Source of the DNA: CAYJBH01 sp964368625
GTDB lineage: Bacteria; Bacillota; Clostridia; Oscillospirales; Ruminococcaceae
Direction of reading: 5' to 3'
NCBI GenBank assembly: GCA_964368625.1
Contig: CAYJBH010000007.1
Span: 1-64,000 of the forward strand
DNA length: 64,000 bases
A model generated the notes under the pieces. That model searched no databases. It worked only from the letters and a program-made list of their open reading frames with translations, and was not told where the DNA came from. Shown one piece after another: positions 9,601 through 17,663 of this stretch. The number at the start of each line of letters is the position of its first letter. Position 1 is the first letter of the stretch. The position numbers were made by a program, and so were the translations under genes.

Positions 9601-9806
9601 TAATATCTAAGGGATATGTTACCTATGTTATTAATTCATTTGATAAGGTAGGGGATAAGGAGTCGATGAACGATGGATATTTAATCCGACGTGCAGCGGT
9701 AGAAAACGGCGTAAACATGTTTACCTCGCTTGAAACGGTTAATGTTTTACTTAATGTGCTCGAGGACATAACCATAACCGTATCCACCATCGATGATAAA
9801 AACTAA
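6621..9806 (+). CDS. carB: Carbamoyl-phosphate synthase large subunit
   Basis: 1061 residues, the usual length. CarB makes carbamoyl phosphate from bicarbonate, ammonia (from the small subunit CarA) and two ATP, for pyrimidine and arginine synthesis. Two homologous ATP-grasp halves are seen: the first starts at residue 1 (IMVIGSGPIVIGQAAEFDY), the second near residue 550 (ILVLGSGPIRIGQGVEFDY), each with glycine-rich lids and ExNPR motifs (EVNPRVSRSSAL; EVNPRSSRTVPF). The last about 130 residues form the MGS-like allosteric domain. Start ATG 6621 has AAGGAG 7 bases upstream. No carA lies next to it in the window. A terminator directly upstream implies regulated readthrough or an unseen promoter. 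Confidence 0.97.
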   Translation: MPRRTDIEKIMVIGSGPIVIGQAAEFDYAGTQACIALKEEGYNVVLINSNPATIMTDTNMADKVYMEPLTLEYVARIIRRERPDAIVPGLGGQTGLNLCMQLARKGILEECGVEILGTSIDSIGKAEDRERFKQLCIDINEPVIASDIAHTTEEAMVVADKIGYPVVVRPAFTLGGTGGGFAYNENELIALCDNGLSLSPVKQVLIEKSVKGYQEIEFEVMRDKTDLAISICDMENFDPVGIHTGDSIVFAPCLTLEEKQFDILKTSALKIIRALKIEGGCNIQFALKPGTTEYYLIEVNPRVSRSSALASKATAYPIARVTAKIAVGLTLDEINLSGITAAVPPAIDYIVAKMARFPFDKFTDASRELSTQMKATGEVMSIGKNVIEILLKSVKGLEAGAQHPQKAIYANLSKEELLKSIEVPTDERIYTLCEALRKGATVKEITDATAISAPFVKSLEDMVAFEGKIASNGTEKEVLLEAKKLGFGDAFIAESTGKSLKEIFNLRKEYGIMPNYHIVDNCKHQQDYVPYFYATYDDKNESIVTDREKILVLGSGPIRIGQGVEFDYSTVHAVWAIKKSGYEAIIINNNPETVSTDFTTADKLYFEPITIEDVMNIIELEKPKGVIVTLGGQTAINLADGLAEFGVNIIGTDNKAIELAENRDSFEKIMTKLNIPQPLGRAVTTLEDGVKVATEIGYPVLVRPSYVLGGRAMQLCHSEEELTRYLQTAVDVNTEHPVLVDRYIAGKELEVDAICDGTDVFIPGIMEHVEETGVHSGDSMSIYPPYTVGKSVCDKIVDYTVKLGLGLGIVGLYNIQFILDSKNDVYVIEVNPRSSRTVPFISKATGLPVASMATKVMLGETLAQQGYKTGIAENAKRWYVKAPTFSFSKIHKLDARLSPEMKSTGEAIGYDYNINRALYKALQASGTKVENFGTVFVTLADRDKETSLPLIRRFYALGFNIEGTKGTSEFLRSKGIKTRGRKKFSDGSNEIAEIISKGYVTYVINSFDKVGDKESMNDGYLIRRAAVENGVNMFTSLETVNVLLNVLEDITITVSTIDDKN

Positions 9807-9948
9807 GGTTTAAAACACTTGTTTAATCAATTTGCAAAAAAAAACTTTGAAATTTAGGTGAAAAGCATTGTAATTGTCCGCACAAATAGTTATTATTTTA
9901 TATATGTTTAGTTTTGCTATGTGCACGCACCCAAGGAGCAATTATTTA

Positions 9949-10275
9949 ATGCTAAAAAATTTCGTTATTCCATATATTTTACTCTCTGTCACGCTTATAT
10001 TTGCTGTGGGGTGTTCTTCAAATGCCATAACGGAGGAGAACAATCAAGTTAAGAAAGATGATGAGGCTGAAGTTAACGTTTTATCGGGAGAGCTAGTTAC
10101 CTTGGCTGTTCACAGCATTTCCATTAGAACAGAAAACGGAATGGAATACTGTTTTGCGATAGACGATAATACACAGCGCGACAAGGAAAATTTAGAGGTA
10201 GGTGACCTGGTAGAGGTAAGTTACTCAACCAATATGACATTTATGGCAAAATCTATCGAGATAACCGAGAGTTAA
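9949..10275 (+). CDS. Small secreted lipoprotein, unknown function
   Basis: 108 residues. Start ATG 9949 is chosen because AAGGAG (9933-9938) precedes it and the product then begins with a proper lipoprotein signal: positive N terminus (MLKN), hydrophobic core and lipobox FAVGC at about residue 22, so Cys is the lipidated residue. After an acidic linker the rest (about 45-108) is a small beta-rich domain with a GDLVEVSY element, resembling OB-fold-like lipoprotein domains, but I cannot assign a family. It is followed with no gap by another small unknown gene. Confidence 0.65.
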   Translation: MLKNFVIPYILLSVTLIFAVGCSSNAITEENNQVKKDDEAEVNVLSGELVTLAVHSISIRTENGMEYCFAIDDNTQRDKENLEVGDLVEVSYSTNMTFMAKSIEITES

Positions 10276-10293
10276 ATGGAGGGTGTAAATAGT

Positions 10294-10662
10294 ATGGAGA
10301 TAGAGTTTACAAAGGGCACTGTTGCCTGTGTTTATGAAAGGGAGCGATGCCATCTTTCCAACCGAGATAGATTGATTTTTTTTCGAGATGGAAAGATAAA
10401 GTTTGAAACATTTTGCTATGGAGAAGCAGCAACTAAAACATTTGAATGTTTTTCAGCGTTGCCGATGTCCTCTGATGGCAAGTTAAGCTGGCCTGAGAAT
10501 ATTCGTCCTCCAAGAGAGATAAAACCACCGGAGTATATTCGTGAGCTTTCGAAGGAAAAACTTACAGTTGAGGATAAGCAATTTATCTGGAATCGAATCG
10601 AGGAGCGTAAACGTGACTCGGAAAATGGCTATGGTTTTTTGCGTAGTATGTTTATGCGATAA
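10294..10662 (+). CDS. Conserved-looking small protein, unknown function
   Basis: 122 residues from ATG 10294. GGAGGG at 10278-10283 is correctly spaced for this start, while the ATG at 10276 would itself contain that site. No signal peptide, membrane segment or known motif is visible. The N-terminal half looks beta-rich, the middle is Pro-rich (IRPPREIKPPEYIR), and the C-terminal part is charged and helical. It sits 18 bases downstream of the lipoprotein gene and ends at a strong terminator, so the two form a small operon. Confidence 0.6.
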   Translation: MEIEFTKGTVACVYERERCHLSNRDRLIFFRDGKIKFETFCYGEAATKTFECFSALPMSSDGKLSWPENIRPPREIKPPEYIRELSKEKLTVEDKQFIWNRIEERKRDSENGYGFLRSMFMR

Positions 10663-10682
10663 AACAAGATCTTAAGAACTCT

Positions 10683-10711
10683 AAAAACAGGCCTAACAGC
10701 CTGTTTTTTTC
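10683..10711 (+). terminator. Rho-independent terminator
   Basis: A 10-bp stem (10683-10692 with 10699-10708), 6-base loop and a T run through 10710, after the small operon at 9949-10662. Confidence 0.88.
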
Positions 10712-10722
10712 TACCCGCTGTG

Positions 10723-10750
10723 TTGATTTTAATGAATTAAATGGTATAAT
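10723..10750 (+). promoter_or_regulatory. Promoter of the fucose-isomerase-like gene
   Basis: TTGATT (10723-10728), a 16-base spacer and a perfect TATAAT (10745-10750), about 30 bases before ATG 10781. Confidence 0.6.
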
Positions 10751-10780
10751 AATAACAAGGGAATTGATAAGGAGAAGATT

Positions 10781-12250
10781 ATGAATATGCCTAAGATGAA
10801 GATGGGGATAGTATCGGTTAGTAGAAATAACTTTCCTATTACCCTTTCAGAAAGCCGCCGCAAAGCGGTTGTTAAATCCTATTGTGAAAGATATGGTGAT
10901 TTATACGAATGTCCTATCTGCGTTGAGGATGAGTTAGACATGAGAAAGGCTATTCAAGACCTTAAAGCAGAGGGATGTAATGCGTTGGTGGTTTATTTAG
11001 GAAACTTTGGTCCTGAAACCGCCGAAACCTTGCTTGCGAAAGAGTTTTGTGGACCGGTTATGTTTATTGCTGCCGCTGAAGAAACAATCAATAAGCTTAA
11101 CAGTGACCGTGGAGATGCTTACTGTGGTTTGCTAAATGCAAGCTATAATCTCAATCTTAGAAACATTAAGGCATACATACCCGAAAAACCGGTAGGAACT
11201 GCCGAAGAGTGTGCAGATAGAATTGCAGATTTTGTTCCTATTGCAAAGGTTGTTTATGGATTGCAAAACCTGAAAATAATATCGTTTGGACCACGTCCAC
11301 AGGATTTTCTAGCCTGTAATGCCCCTATAAAACAGCTGTATAACCTAGGTGTGGAAATTGAAGAAAACTCAGAGCTTGACCTTTTTGCAGAGTTTAATAA
11401 ACATAAAGGCGACGAGCGGATTCCCGAACTAATTAAAGAGATGCAAAAGCAAACCGGATGCGCTAATCAAAATCTAGAAGCGCTTACAAAGATTGCTCAA
11501 TATGAGATTACGCTACTAGACTATATTGAGCAGCATAAAGGTTCGCGCGAGTTTGTGGCCATAGCTGGGAAGTGTTGGCCGGCATTTCAAACAGAGTTTA
11601 AATTTGTACCATGTTATGTTAATAGCAGGCTATCTGCTATGGGAATTCCTGTTTCCTGCGAAGTGGATATATACGGTGCTCTAAGTGAGTTTATTGGTAG
11701 GGTTATAAGCGACGACTCTGTTACCCTGTTAGATATAAATAACACGGTACCGAAGGAAATGTTTAAGGAAGAGATTGAAGGGAAATTTAGCTACAACTTT
11801 GGTGATACATTTATGGGCTTTCATTGCGGAAATACCCCATCAGACAAACTATGCTCTTGCGAGCTAAAAACACATAAAATTATGGGAAGAATATTGCCGG
11901 AAGAACTAGTTTTTGGTACGCTTGAAGGGGATATTATCCCCGGTGATATAACTTTCTTTCGCCTGCAAAGCACAGCAGATACCCAGCTGCGAGCATATAT
12001 AGCACAGGGCGAAGTATTGCCGGTTGCTACAAAGTCTTTCGGTTCTATAGGTGTTTTTGCTATAAATGAGATGGAAAGGTTTTATCGCCATGTGCTAATA
12101 GAACGTAACTATCCGCATCACGGAGCCGTTGCGTTTGGACACTATGGAAAAACTCTTTTTGAGGTATTTAAGTATATCGGTGTAGACCCTATCGAGATTG
12201 AGTATAATCGACCAAAGACCGTAAGATACAGCACCGAAAGCCCCTTTTAA
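10781..12250 (+). CDS. L-fucose/L-arabinose isomerase family protein
   Basis: 489 residues, the length of the FucI/AraA-like aldose-ketose isomerase superfamily. These cytoplasmic enzymes interconvert an aldose and a ketose with Mn2+ bound by Glu/Asp/His. An N-terminal Rossmann-like domain (about 5-170), a central domain and a C-terminal domain with SFGSIGVF and YPHHGAVAFGHYG (a conserved His region) are visible. The start has AAGGAG 6 bases upstream. It stands alone behind its own promoter with no sugar kinase or transporter next to it, so the sugar is unknown. The family also contains members of uncharacterised activity. Confidence 0.82.
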   Translation: MNMPKMKMGIVSVSRNNFPITLSESRRKAVVKSYCERYGDLYECPICVEDELDMRKAIQDLKAEGCNALVVYLGNFGPETAETLLAKEFCGPVMFIAAAEETINKLNSDRGDAYCGLLNASYNLNLRNIKAYIPEKPVGTAEECADRIADFVPIAKVVYGLQNLKIISFGPRPQDFLACNAPIKQLYNLGVEIEENSELDLFAEFNKHKGDERIPELIKEMQKQTGCANQNLEALTKIAQYEITLLDYIEQHKGSREFVAIAGKCWPAFQTEFKFVPCYVNSRLSAMGIPVSCEVDIYGALSEFIGRVISDDSVTLLDINNTVPKEMFKEEIEGKFSYNFGDTFMGFHCGNTPSDKLCSCELKTHKIMGRILPEELVFGTLEGDIIPGDITFFRLQSTADTQLRAYIAQGEVLPVATKSFGSIGVFAINEMERFYRHVLIERNYPHHGAVAFGHYGKTLFEVFKYIGVDPIEIEYNRPKTVRYSTESPF

Positions 12251-12272
12251 AGAATAGAGATCATCATTAATC

Positions 12273-12300
12273 TTGACTTCTTTGAATTATGGTGTAAAAT
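12273..12300 (+). promoter_or_regulatory. Promoter of the coaD operon
   Basis: TTGACT (12273-12278), a 16-base spacer and TAAAAT (12295-12300) with an extended TG just before the -10. It is about 72 bases upstream of the coaD start. Confidence 0.6.
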
Positions 12301-12371
12301 ATATATAGTAGTGTTTTATCTTTTTTCTGGGTAGAACTATAGGATTTGGTTGAATGGTGAAGGGTGTAATT

Positions 12372-12863
12372 ATGACTACTGCAATATGTCCCGGGAGTTT
12401 CGATCCCTTTACAAGTGGCCATCTTGATATTGTAACAAGAGCAGCTGAAATTTTTGATAACGTTATTGTTTTGGTGTCGAAGCATCCTTCTAAAACTCCT
12501 TCGTTTACATTGGAGGAAAGATTAGATTTTATCAATCGAAGCACCACACATCTAAACAATGTCACAGCAGATTTTCATGAGGGATTACTCGTAGAGTATG
12601 CACAGAATAGTAATGCAAGGGTGATTGTTAAGGGTTTGCGTGCGATTTCCGATTTTGAGTATGAGTTTCAGCAGGCACTGGTTAATAAAAAGTTAATGCC
12701 GCAGGTTGAAACATGCTTTATTAACACAACGGCGGATTATATGTATCTCTCAAGTAGTATTGTTAAACAGCTTGTTGAGCTAAACAGGGAGATTACTGAT
12801 TTTGTACCTGATGTTATTAAAGAGGATATTGTAAGAATAATGAAGGAGAAAAGGGGATTATGA
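12372..12863 (+). CDS. coaD: Phosphopantetheine adenylyltransferase
   Basis: 163 residues, normal length. CoaD transfers AMP from ATP to 4'-phosphopantetheine, the penultimate step of coenzyme A synthesis. Motifs are GSFDPFTSGHLDI (nucleotidyltransferase HxGH-type, here SGHLD), VKGLRAISDFEYE and the C-terminal YLSSSIVKQL that replaces ISSTxxR. Start ATG 12372 (MTTAICPGSFDP) has GAAGGGTG upstream; the ATG 18 bases earlier has a poorer site. The stop TGA overlaps the ATG of the next gene by four bases (ATGA), indicating translational coupling. Confidence 0.96.
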   Translation: MTTAICPGSFDPFTSGHLDIVTRAAEIFDNVIVLVSKHPSKTPSFTLEERLDFINRSTTHLNNVTADFHEGLLVEYAQNSNARVIVKGLRAISDFEYEFQQALVNKKLMPQVETCFINTTADYMYLSSSIVKQLVELNREITDFVPDVIKEDIVRIMKEKRGL

Positions 12864-13306
12864 ATATAGACGAAATCCTGGATCTTATGGATGAAACACT
12901 AGAGGACACCATGGCGGTTCCTCTATCTAAAAAAAGAATGGTTGATATCGAACAGATGCATGAATTTATCGACGATATCCGTCTTAATATGCCGTCTGAA
13001 ATTCGCCAAGCAAGAGCTATAGTAAACGACCGCAAGGATATTGTTGAGGTTGCCAAAAAGGAGGCAGAGGATATTATTCGTGTAGCCGAAAAACGTGCAG
13101 CTAGCATGGTAGAGCAGGAGCAGGTAGTTAAGGATGCATCAAAAAGGGCGGCTGAACTTCTTCATAATGCCAATGTTCAGTCGAGGGATATGAAAAACTC
13201 AACCGAAAACTATTGCGATAAGATACTTAAGGATTTAGAAGAACAGATGGCAAAGAGTTCAGCAGAGCTTAGAACCATCAGAACGACGTTGAGAAAACGC
13301 AAATAA
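12860..13306 (+). CDS. Coiled-coil protein translationally coupled to coaD
   Basis: 148 residues, highly charged, predicted almost entirely helical with heptad-like Ala/Glu/Lys patterns from about residue 40 to 145. Such proteins are often annotated as ATPase or F0 subunit b-like only because of coiled-coil similarity. No nucleotide-binding motif or membrane segment is visible here. Its ATG lies inside the coaD stop (ATGA overlap), a neighbour relation I believe is common in Clostridia. Function unknown. Confidence 0.75.
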   Translation: MNIDEILDLMDETLEDTMAVPLSKKRMVDIEQMHEFIDDIRLNMPSEIRQARAIVNDRKDIVEVAKKEAEDIIRVAEKRAASMVEQEQVVKDASKRAAELLHNANVQSRDMKNSTENYCDKILKDLEEQMAKSSAELRTIRTTLRKRK

Positions 13307-13319
13307 ATGGAGGATTAAG

Positions 13320-14168
13320 GTGCCTATTACTACCTTTAAAGACATGCTCTTAAACGCTCAAAGTGGTGGATATGCGGTTGGCGCATTTAACGTTGAAAAC
13401 ATGGAAATGGCGCAGGCTGTCGTTTCAGCAGCAGAGGAACTAAAATCTCCGGTTATTATCCAAACAACACCCTCGACCGTTAGCTATGCTGATCCGGATA
13501 TCTTTTTTTCAATGATTGCGGCTGTGGCAAAGAACGCTACCGTTCCGGTAACCGTTCATCTTGACCATGGAAGTAGTTTTGAACTTTGCGCTAAGGCGCT
13601 AAGGGCCGGATACACCGGAATTATGATTGATGGAAGCAAACTCCCTCTTAACGAAAATATCGAAATAACCAAAAAGGTAGTGCAGATGTGCCATGCCGCC
13701 GGGGTTTCGGTAGAGGCAGAGCTAGGACAGGTTGGAGGCAAGGAGGATGACCTAGAGTGTGAAAATGCAGGCTACACCATCCCTAGTGAAGCGGTTAGGT
13801 TTGAGCAGGAGGCAACGCCCGATATAATGGCGGTTGGTGTTGGAACTGCCCATGGGTTTTACGCTGAAACACCGGTTTTGAACCTTGAATTAATTTCCGA
13901 GTTAAAAGGATTGTTAACTGTTCCAATGGTTCTACACGGGGCTTCAGGCCTTTCGGATGATACCGTTAAAGAATGCATTAAGCGTGGCATCTGTAAGGTG
14001 AACTTTGCTACCGAGCTTCGTGTTGCCTACAGTGATGGGGTAAAAAAGGTTCTTGCTGAAAAACCCGAAACGTTTGACCCTAAGGCATACGGAAAGGTGG
14101 CAAGGGAGAATGTTAAAAAGCTTGTTGCTGAAAAAATTCTGCTTTGTGGAAGCAACGGAAAGTGTTAA
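13320..14168 (+). CDS. fba: Class II fructose-bisphosphate/tagatose-bisphosphate aldolase
   Basis: 282 residues, GTG start at 13320 with GGAGG 9 bases upstream. Zn-dependent class II aldolases cleave fructose 1,6-bisphosphate (or tagatose 1,6-bisphosphate) to glyceraldehyde-3-phosphate and dihydroxyacetone phosphate. Visible motifs are VHLDHGSSFE (catalytic Asp and Zn His), EAELGQVGG, GTAHGFY (Zn His) and LHGASGLSD (Zn His and phosphate binding), then NFATELR. The short 280-residue form belongs to the GatY/KbaY/FbaA-type subgroup. A GatY-like tagatose role cannot be excluded, but no galactitol genes are nearby. It follows the coiled-coil gene by 13 bases. Confidence 0.9.
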   Translation: MPITTFKDMLLNAQSGGYAVGAFNVENMEMAQAVVSAAEELKSPVIIQTTPSTVSYADPDIFFSMIAAVAKNATVPVTVHLDHGSSFELCAKALRAGYTGIMIDGSKLPLNENIEITKKVVQMCHAAGVSVEAELGQVGGKEDDLECENAGYTIPSEAVRFEQEATPDIMAVGVGTAHGFYAETPVLNLELISELKGLLTVPMVLHGASGLSDDTVKECIKRGICKVNFATELRVAYSDGVKKVLAEKPETFDPKAYGKVARENVKKLVAEKILLCGSNGKC

Positions 14169-14239
14169 CAACAATAAATAGCGTTAAGAGATGGGTATTG
14201 TTGTTACAAAAGCTATTAAAAATATTTAGTGCAATTGTT

Positions 14240-14284
14240 AGCAGTTCCCAACCTAACAGGAGTGTTTGGTTGGGATAAGTTGCT
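14240..14284 (+). promoter_or_regulatory. Long imperfect hairpin with GGAG loop in the leader of the folate operon
   Basis: Nested arms pair as 14246-14253 with 14268-14275 (8 bp), 14255-14258 with 14263-14266 (4 bp) and outer 14240-14243 with 14281-14284 (4 bp). The apical loop is GGAG (14259-14262). There is no T tail, so it is not an ordinary terminator. It lies 43 bases before the fchA-like start. It could be an RNA regulatory element, a protein-binding palindrome or a processing site. Confidence 0.45.
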
Positions 14285-14326
14285 GTTATAAAATATGTTG
14301 ATTTATTGCGAAAGGGAGAGTGAATT

Positions 14327-14956
14327 ATGGAGGTTATGAAGGGTAGCTGTATTGATTTTGTTGAGTTGTTGGCAAGCGATGCACCGGCACCCGGCGGCGG
14401 CGGTGCGGCGGCCTATGTAGGAGCAATAGGAACAGCGCTTGGCAATATGGTGGGAAGCCTTACCGTTGGTAAGAAAAAATATGCCGAAGTTGAACAAGAT
14501 ATAATATCGTTAAACGAAAAGGCTAAGAGATTGCAGAAAGAACTAATCGACCTAGTTGCAAAAGATGCTGAAGTTTTTGAGCCATTGTCGCGTGCCTATG
14601 GCATGCCCAAGGAAACAGAGCAACAGCAACAAGAAAAGGAAAGGGTAATGGAGGCCTGCCTTGTTGAATGTTGCGATGTACCAATGCAGATAATGGAGTG
14701 TTGCTGCAGGGCAATAGATCTCCATAAAGAGTATGCCGAAAAAGGTACAGCAATAGCTATAAGTGACGTTGGAGTTGGGGTGGCATGTTGCAGTGCTGCA
14801 CTAAAAGGTGCTTCTCTTAATGTTTTTATTAATACTAAGTTTATGAAAAATCGAGATGCCGCCATTGAGTATAACAACAAGGCAAAAGAAATGATTGATA
14901 ACTATATTCCGATGGCAGACAGCATATTTAGTGATGTTGAAAAAAGGTTTTTTTAG
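14327..14956 (+). CDS. fchA: Cyclodeaminase/cyclohydrolase family protein (methenyl-THF cyclohydrolase type)
   Basis: 209 residues, all helical family (FTCD_C). Members act as formiminotetrahydrofolate cyclodeaminase or, in Clostridia, as methenyltetrahydrofolate cyclohydrolase (FchA). The signature APAPGGGGAAAYVGAIGTALG is at about residues 19-39, with the Lys/Tyr-rich stretch after it and the C-terminal GVGVACCSAALKGAS. The product is unusually Cys-rich around residues 120-133 (ECC, ECCCR). It lies 21 bases upstream of folD, so the pair probably carries out methenyl/methylene-THF interconversion. A hairpin precedes the gene. Confidence 0.88.
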   Translation: MEVMKGSCIDFVELLASDAPAPGGGGAAAYVGAIGTALGNMVGSLTVGKKKYAEVEQDIISLNEKAKRLQKELIDLVAKDAEVFEPLSRAYGMPKETEQQQQEKERVMEACLVECCDVPMQIMECCCRAIDLHKEYAEKGTAIAISDVGVGVACCSAALKGASLNVFINTKFMKNRDAAIEYNNKAKEMIDNYIPMADSIFSDVEKRFF

Positions 14957-14977
14957 TACATGAAAGGAGCTTTAAGT

Positions 14978-15823
14978 ATGGCTGAACAGCTTAAAGGAGC
15001 GCCGGTTGCGGCGGCACTATGTGAAAAGGCAAAGGAGATAGCGAAGAAGCTTTCGGTTACTCCAACACTTGCAATAGTTAGGGTTGGCAACAAGGAGGAT
15101 GACCTTTATTACCAACGCAGTGCTATTAAAAGATGTGAAGGAGTAGGACAACAGGTTAAGGTTATTGAGCTAAGTGAAGATGTTACCGAGAAGCAACTGA
15201 TTGGTGAGATAGAGGCGCTAAATATTGATACTGCAATACATGGCGTGCTGTTGCTACGCCCACTGCCTAAGCATATAGATGAAAACAAGGTCTGCAACAC
15301 CCTATGCCCTGAAAAGGATATCGACGGAATAACAGATGGTTCTCTTGCAGGGGTGTTTACCGGAAACGGTGTGGGATATCCTCCATGTACCGCAGCAGCA
15401 TGTATCGAAATATTGGATTACTACAATATACCGACAACCGGAAAAAAGGCAACAGTAGTTGGAAGAAGCCTTGTTGTAGGTAAGCCTGTTGCAATGATGT
15501 TAACGGGACGAAATGCAACTGTAACCATCTGCCATACAAAAACTGCCGACATGTCGGCAGAATGTAAAGCTGCAGATATATTGATAGTTTCTGCAGGGCG
15601 AGCCTCGGTGATTAAAGAGGAGCACCTTTGTGATAACCAGACGGTGGTGGATGTAGGAATAAATGTTGATGAGAGCGGCAAACTTTGCGGTGATGTTTGT
15701 TCAGCGGCAGCCGAATCAAAAAATCTTAGCTACACCCCTGTGCCCGGTGGCGTGGGAGCCGTAACCACGGCCGTACTGGCTTATAACCTTGCTAAGGCTG
15801 CAAATGCCTTGAATAATGCATAA
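14978..15823 (+). CDS. folD: Methylenetetrahydrofolate dehydrogenase / methenyltetrahydrofolate cyclohydrolase
   Basis: 281 residues. FolD oxidises 5,10-methylene-THF with NAD(P)+ and hydrolyses methenyl-THF to 10-formyl-THF. Start ATG 14978 is chosen because AAAGGAG (14962-14968) lies between it and the earlier in-frame ATG 14960. Motifs: YYQRSAIKRCE (catalytic Lys in the family's YxxxK), LLLRPLPKHID, CPEKDIDGI, the Rossmann GRSLVVGKPVA and the end motif PVPGGVGAVTTAVL. The cyclohydrolase function appears duplicated with the upstream fchA-like gene, as seen in some acetogenic or purinolytic Clostridia (family knowledge). Confidence 0.95.
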   Translation: MAEQLKGAPVAAALCEKAKEIAKKLSVTPTLAIVRVGNKEDDLYYQRSAIKRCEGVGQQVKVIELSEDVTEKQLIGEIEALNIDTAIHGVLLLRPLPKHIDENKVCNTLCPEKDIDGITDGSLAGVFTGNGVGYPPCTAAACIEILDYYNIPTTGKKATVVGRSLVVGKPVAMMLTGRNATVTICHTKTADMSAECKAADILIVSAGRASVIKEEHLCDNQTVVDVGINVDESGKLCGDVCSAAAESKNLSYTPVPGGVGAVTTAVLAYNLAKAANALNNA

Positions 15824-15839
15824 ATTTGAAAGGAAATTA

Positions 15840-17654
15840 ATGAAAAGAGAAGATCTCAGAAATATTGCGATTATCGCCCACGTTGACCATGGAAAAACTA
15901 CACTTGTAGACGGAATGTTACGCACTGCCGGAGTATTTAGAGAAAATGAGCAGGTTGCCGAACGCGTTATGGATAGTGGAGACATTGAGAGGGAGCGCGG
16001 TATCACCATCCTGGCAAAGAATGCCGGCGCTGTTTATAAATCGGTTAAGATTAACCTTATAGACACTCCGGGGCATGCCGATTTCGGTGGTGAAGTTGAA
16101 CGTGTTTTAAAGATGGTTAGCGGCGTTTTACTGTTGGTTGATGCTGCTGAGGGCCCTATGCCACAAACCAGGTTTGTTCTGCAAAAAGCATTGGCGCAGG
16201 AGCTTTCGGTTATTATTGTTGTTAATAAAATCGATCGTCCTGATGCTCGAATAAAAGAGGTTGTGGACGAAATTTTACTGCTGTTGATGGATCTTGGTGC
16301 AAGCGATCATCAGCTAGATAGTCCTACGGTTTTTTGTAGTGGTAAAAATGGAACTGCAAGCTATTCTCCCGATGTTGAGGGTGTAGACCTTGTTCCGCTA
16401 CTCGACACGATTCTTGAATATACCGATCCGCCTGAAGGCGATCTCGATGCGCCTTTCTCCATGATCGTTTCCAGCATAGAGTATAATGAGTATGTTGGTA
16501 GAATTGCTGTTGGAAGAGTGGAAAGTGGACGCGTTAAAACCGGTGATGCTGTGATACTATGCGACTACCACGACGAAACCTTGCAACAAAAGGGTAAGGT
16601 TAGCTCGCTGTTTAGCTATGAAGGAGTATCCAGGGTTCAACGTGACGAAGCTTCGGCAGGTGATATAATAGCACTTTCCGGTATTGAAAATGCAAACATC
16701 GGCAACACCATAACTGCACCTGAAGGTGGTAAGGCTTTGCCGTTTTTAAAGATTAATGAGCCAACGGTAGAGATGACATTTGCTGTTAACGATTCACCGT
16801 TTGCCGGACGTGAGGGTAAGTTTGTTACATCACGACAGATAAGGGATAGGCTTCAGAAAGAGCTGCTTCGTGATGTTGCTCTTCGGGTTTCTGATGGTGA
16901 GAAGGCTGATAGTTTTCAGGTTTTGGGCCGTGGAGAGATGCACCTATCTATCCTTATCGAAACAATGCGTCGTGAAGGATTTGAGTTCTCGGTGTCTCCC
17001 CCTCGTGTGTTATATCGTGAAGAAGATGGAGTTCGCAAGGAACCGTTTGAATATGTTGTTATTGATGTTCCGCAGGAATCTGTGGGAAGTGTTATGGAAA
17101 AACTTCCGGCACGAAAAGGCGAACTGCTACAGATGATGCCGGTGGGAAGCAGAACCCGCCTTGAGTTTAGAATACCGGCAAGAGGCTTGTTTGGCTACCG
17201 TAGCGAATTTTTAACCGATACCAAGGGAGAGGGTATATTAAACACCCTTTTTGACGGCTACGATGAGTATAAGGGCGATATATTTGCAAATAATAACGGC
17301 TCATTAATAGCGCATGAAACCGGTGAGGCGGTAACCTACGGCCTTTATAACGCTGAGGAGAGAGGCTCGTTGTTTATCTCGCCCGGTACACCCGTTTATG
17401 CCGGTATGGTGGTTGGTGTTAGCCCAAAATCTGATGATATGACGGTTAACGTTTGCAAAAGAAAACAGATGACCAACTTCCGCGCCGCAGGTAGTGACGA
17501 TGCAATGAAACTTACTCCTCCAAGAAATATGAGCCTTGAAGAATGCCTTGAGTTTTTAAAGAGCGATGAAATCTTAGAGGTAACACCGAAGAGCATGAGG
17601 ATAAGGAAGCAGATTCTTGATCATTCGTTAAGACAAAGAGCAGGTAAGAAGTAA
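15840..17654 (+). CDS. typA: Ribosome-associated translational GTPase TypA/BipA
   Basis: 604 residues, usual size. A translation-factor GTPase that binds the 70S ribosome and affects 50S assembly and stress growth. Start ATG 15840 has AAAGGA upstream; the frame extends back to 15816 inside folD but without a site. GTPase motifs: AHVDHGKTT (G1), RERGITI (G2), DTPGHADF (G3) and NKIDRPDA (G4). Domains II-III and the TypA-specific C-terminal part (LFGYRSEF, NVCKRKQMTNFRAAGSDDA) are complete. The gene ends 9 bases from the convergent yesN stop with no terminator visible in the gap. Confidence 0.96.
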   Translation: MKREDLRNIAIIAHVDHGKTTLVDGMLRTAGVFRENEQVAERVMDSGDIERERGITILAKNAGAVYKSVKINLIDTPGHADFGGEVERVLKMVSGVLLLVDAAEGPMPQTRFVLQKALAQELSVIIVVNKIDRPDARIKEVVDEILLLLMDLGASDHQLDSPTVFCSGKNGTASYSPDVEGVDLVPLLDTILEYTDPPEGDLDAPFSMIVSSIEYNEYVGRIAVGRVESGRVKTGDAVILCDYHDETLQQKGKVSSLFSYEGVSRVQRDEASAGDIIALSGIENANIGNTITAPEGGKALPFLKINEPTVEMTFAVNDSPFAGREGKFVTSRQIRDRLQKELLRDVALRVSDGEKADSFQVLGRGEMHLSILIETMRREGFEFSVSPPRVLYREEDGVRKEPFEYVVIDVPQESVGSVMEKLPARKGELLQMMPVGSRTRLEFRIPARGLFGYRSEFLTDTKGEGILNTLFDGYDEYKGDIFANNNGSLIAHETGEAVTYGLYNAEERGSLFISPGTPVYAGMVVGVSPKSDDMTVNVCKRKQMTNFRAAGSDDAMKLTPPRNMSLEECLEFLKSDEILEVTPKSMRIRKQILDHSLRQRAGKK

Positions 17655-17663
17655 TAACGTGGA

